This document shows positions 5,198 to 7,057 of a DNA stretch of 7,057 bases, piece after piece. Where the stretch lies: positions 1-7,057 of the forward strand of contig JALVXE010000187.1 of assembly GCA_027038385.1 (NCBI GenBank), in the 5' to 3' direction. The notes beneath the pieces were generated by a model that was not told where the DNA came from, did no database searches, and was given only the letters and a program-made list of their open reading frames with translations. Origin of the DNA: Thermotogaceae bacterium (GTDB lineage: Bacteria > Thermotogota > Thermotogae > Thermotogales > Thermotogaceae). The position numbers and the translations under genes are program-made. Within the stretch, counting starts at the first letter, position 1; each line of letters starts with the position of its first letter.

Positions 5198-7057
5198 TTA
5201 TCTCTTCAGGTTGACGAGCTCGTTGAGTATCTGATCAGTCGTGGTTATAACTCTAGCGTTTGCTTGGAATCCCCTCTGAGCGATTATCATCTTCGTGAAC
5301 TCTTCTGCGAGATCAACGTTGCTCATCTCGAGAGCTCCGGAGACTATACTTCCTCTTCCTCCTTTGTTGGGTTCTCCTATCATCGGATTTCCACTGTTAG
5401 CACTGTTTATGAACAGGGATCCTCCAACATCTGTCAATCCAGCCGGATTGTTGAATGTGGCGAGTGCTATCTTCGCTATGAGATCGGTTCTCCCATTGGA
5501 AAAGACTCCGACTATATCTCCATCGTCGTTTATATTGAAAGACTTTAGAGTGCCTGTAGCGTATCCATCTTGGAATTTTGTCGCCGCCGAAAATTCGCCC
5601 GCGTATTGGGAGATATTGTCGAAGTTGAGCGCTATGGAGACCACTCCATCCCCGTTATCCTTGGCGCTGAAGCTGATCTTCTTCGCACCTTTCGTCCAAT
5701 CTATATCGGACACCTTTCCACCTTTTATGATTCCGTAGGAATCTATCTTTCCAGTCTTGTCGAAGTTTATGACTCCTCCTATAGCGGAGCTGAGCTCGTT
5801 TCCATCTTTATCCAAGTAGGATATCTTCTCTCCTCCTGGTAGATACGCTCTCCATATCCAAACGTTTCTGTGGTTCTCATCGAGGTCTCCGAGCTTCACG
5901 AACTCCATGTACAACTGGTAGCTCTTACCGAGACTGTCATAGATCGTGGTGGCGGTGACGTACTTTGGAGTTGTGTAATCTGGAACTATGAAGTTCGTCG
6001 GATCATCAGCTTCGTAGAACTTTGGGGACCCAGACCTAGTGACGACCAAATCCGCCCCATCGCTGACCTCATATTTATCTCCGTAGTACTGGTAAACGTC
6101 CACATCGTAATTTCCATCGTCGACCGGAGCACTTATGTTTATCGTGTTGGAATTGTCAACCTTAACTACCGTAGTGTAGACAGGCTTCCCAGTGGTTTGA
6201 TCCTTCAGCACAACCTTGTAATATCCGTTGAAAGTGTACGTCGGATCGGTCACCGTCCCACTACCGTTTGTCATGGTCACGGTGAGGGTGTTTGGCGTTG
6301 CTTTTCCATCACCTATGGATATGACCTTCCAATCGTAGGTTACACCGCTCTTTATCCTGTCGTCGTTTATCGTAACCGTGTTCCCATCTATCGAAGCTCT
6401 GGTGTATATCACGGATCCATCATCACCTTTCAGAGAGACCAGGTAATCACCGTAGTACGAATTCGTGAGATTCAGGGTGACGCTCCCGTCAGTCGTTGCG
6501 GAATCAGATCCAGTTGCCAAGGGAGCGTTGATCCCAGCATCCTTCACATTGCCAAACTTGTCCATTTTCAGGACTCCGGCTGCATCAGGTGCTCCATCTC
6601 CGTCCTGATCCACGTAGTAGATGTATCTCTGAACATCGGAGAATGGATTCGTAGGATCGGAAGATATCTCGGCTCCCCTCGAAAACCAAACGCGTACATC
6701 GTGGGGATTCGAAGAGCTGTCTTTCAGGGTTATATCAAAAGCGTTGAATCCAACATCCGAATTCAGATTTCCACCCAGCTCCATCTTCGTGGTTTCTTTC
6801 GCCGGCATGGTCATACCAAAAGGTATCTTTATAGGCTCGACCGGTTTGTTGCTATCCACCACCCTAACTCCGCTCTCCTTGTCGAGCTCTGACATCCACC
6901 CCATAACCTTCAAACCGGATGAGAGCTGAACCAAAGATCCGTCGGTGTCGACGTCGAAATTTCCCGCCCTTGTGAAGTACTCCCTCTTTCCATCCGAAAG
7001 GACAAAGAATCCAGAACCTTTTATGGCGAGATCCGTTTCTTCCCGGTGTTTTGAAAG
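5198..7057 (-). CDS. flgE: Flagellar hook protein FlgE, 5' end outside the window, probable frameshift near the edge
   Basis: FlgE polymerises into the extracellular hook, the universal joint between rod and filament. About 619 codons are visible, and the true start lies beyond 7057. Near the edge is the rod/hook signature TDLAIKGSGFF followed by YFTRAGNF. The C-terminus carries the canonical Flg_bbr_C helix (SNVDLAEEFTKMI, then QRGFQANARVI and a final LVNLKR). Allowing roughly 80 residues for the missing N-terminus, the protein would be about 700 aa, against about 400 in Salmonella. The extra length is a beta-rich, Asp/Gly/Thr/Tyr-rich middle with two tandem related modules and a DxDxDGxxD loop. 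The visible part has no cysteine, so the Cys-Lys crosslink of spirochete hooks is not expected. A TTG at 6934 is in frame but cannot be the start, because the conserved motif lies upstream of it. The first few codons at the edge look out of frame (see the separate entry). Identity is very secure. Confidence 0.96.
   Translation of the reverse strand, partial: LSKHREETDLAIKGSGFFVLSDGKREYFTRAGNFDVDTDGSLVQLSSGLKVMGWMSELDKESGVRVVDSNKPVEPIKIPFGMTMPAKETTKMELGGNLNSDVGFNAFDITLKDSSSNPHDVRVWFSRGAEISSDPTNPFSDVQRYIYYVDQDGDGAPDAAGVLKMDKFGNVKDAGINAPLATGSDSATTDGSVTLNLTNSYYGDYLVSLKGDDGSVIYTRASIDGNTVTINDDRIKSGVTYDWKVISIGDGKATPNTLTVTMTNGSGTVTDPTYTFNGYYKVVLKDQTTGKPVYTTVVKVDNSNTINISAPVDDGNYDVDVYQYYGDKYEVSDGADLVVTRSGSPKFYEADDPTNFIVPDYTTPKYVTATTIYDSLGKSYQLYMEFVKLGDLDENHRNVWIWRAYLPGGEKISYLDKDGNELSSAIGGVINFDKTGKIDSYGIIKGGKVSDIDWTKGAKKISFSAKDNGDGVVSIALNFDNISQYAGEFSAATKFQDGYATGTLKSFNINDDGDIVGVFSNGRTDLIAKIALATFNNPAGLTDVGGSLFINSANSGNPMIGEPNKGGRGSIVSGALEMSNVDLAEEFTKMIIAQRGFQANARVITTTDQILNELVNLKR
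6074..6241 (-). repeat. FlgE internal module, copy 2
   Basis: This is the second copy of the module, starting YTFNGYYKVVLKDQTTGK and ending around DVDVYQYYGDK. It is separated from copy 1 by about 22 residues rich in Thr, Asn and Gly. The copies are diverged: similarity is clear at the start (GYYKVVLKD against GDYLVSLKG) and weaker in the middle. Both sit in the surface-exposed part of the hook subunit, between the conserved N- and C-terminal helices. Confidence 0.6.
6308..6469 (-). repeat. FlgE internal module, copy 1
   Basis: This encodes a segment of about 54 residues beginning LTNSYYGDYLVSLKGDDGS and ending near DWKVISIGDG. It aligns by eye with the segment at 6074-6241: both have Y/F-x-G-x-Y-x-V-x-L-K-D-x-x-x-G-x-x-x-Y-T, a run of T/I/V with N around the middle, then (S/D)G-x-Y-D-(W/V)-x-V and a final GD. 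The alternating hydrophobic pattern suggests a small beta sandwich (Ig or FN3-like). The fold is inference. Confidence 0.6.
7035..7041 (-). other. Probable single-base deletion (frameshift) in flgE
   Basis: Upstream of the TDLAIKGSGFF motif the open frame reads LSKHREE, which does not look like FlgE. The neighbouring frame over the same bases reads FQNTGKK, and FlgE proteins typically have a G-x-(L/F)-Q-x-TG-x-x-TDLAI stretch exactly here. Adding one A to the short A run (TTT on the plus strand at 7036-7038) joins FQNTGKK directly to TDLAI. The site does not look like a classical -1 slippery heptamer. A sequencing or assembly error, or a real mutation, is therefore more likely than programmed frameshifting. 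Only about seven codons support this, because the window ends at 7057. Confidence 0.65.

Noticed and set aside
5870..6892. Open frame of 340 codons on the plus strand, antisense to flgE
   Set aside because: It lies wholly opposite the well-recognised hook gene. Its translation is rich in Ile, Val, Arg and His with no domain pattern, and I see no ribosome binding site that would favour it. It is a by-product of flgE codon use.
6948..6957. Perfect 10-base palindrome TCGACGTCGA
   Set aside because: It encodes part of the conserved NFDVDTDG stretch of FlgE. One short palindrome inside a gene is expected by chance and has no partner sites.

Overview
The window is one uninterrupted block of flagellar genes, all read from the minus strand. 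In transcription order, running from high to low coordinates, they are flgE (5' end missing), flbD, motA, motB, fliL, fliM, fliY and an exported protein of unknown function that runs off the low end. No gap between genes exceeds 20 bases, and three neighbouring pairs overlap. I see no promoter, terminator, RNA gene, mobile element, CRISPR array or stretch of non-coding DNA. The window therefore looks like the interior of a single operon.

The best taxonomic guess is the Thermotogota. The FliM sequence resembles what I remember of Thermotoga maritima FliM, for example the KPYDFKRPSKFSKEQLR block. A FliY with two CheC-type active sites is known from Thermotoga and Bacillus. Many Arg codons are AGA/AGG and many Ile codons are ATA, as is common in thermophiles. 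The genus cannot be fixed from the sequence alone.

Layout from high to low coordinates: the hook protein FlgE (5198-7057), here with a large surface insertion; FlbD, the SwrD-like small protein linked to motor power in Bacillus (4980-5177); the stator pair MotA (4186-4974) and MotB (3305-4186); FliL, the stator-associated membrane protein (2767-3288); the switch proteins FliM (1745-2752) and FliY (582-1748); and a secreted or lipid-carrier-like protein (1-595). Together they supply the hook, the torque-generating ion channel and its accessory factors, and the cytoplasmic switch ring that reads CheY-P and resets it.

I did not find an undescribed system. The points most worth checking are: a probable one-base frameshift in flgE at about 7036; a tandem duplication and a calcium-loop-like motif in the hook protein; a 60-residue helical insertion near the C-terminus of MotB; hairpins that cover the start region of motB and the ribosome binding site of fliM; and the unidentified exported gene attached to the switch genes.
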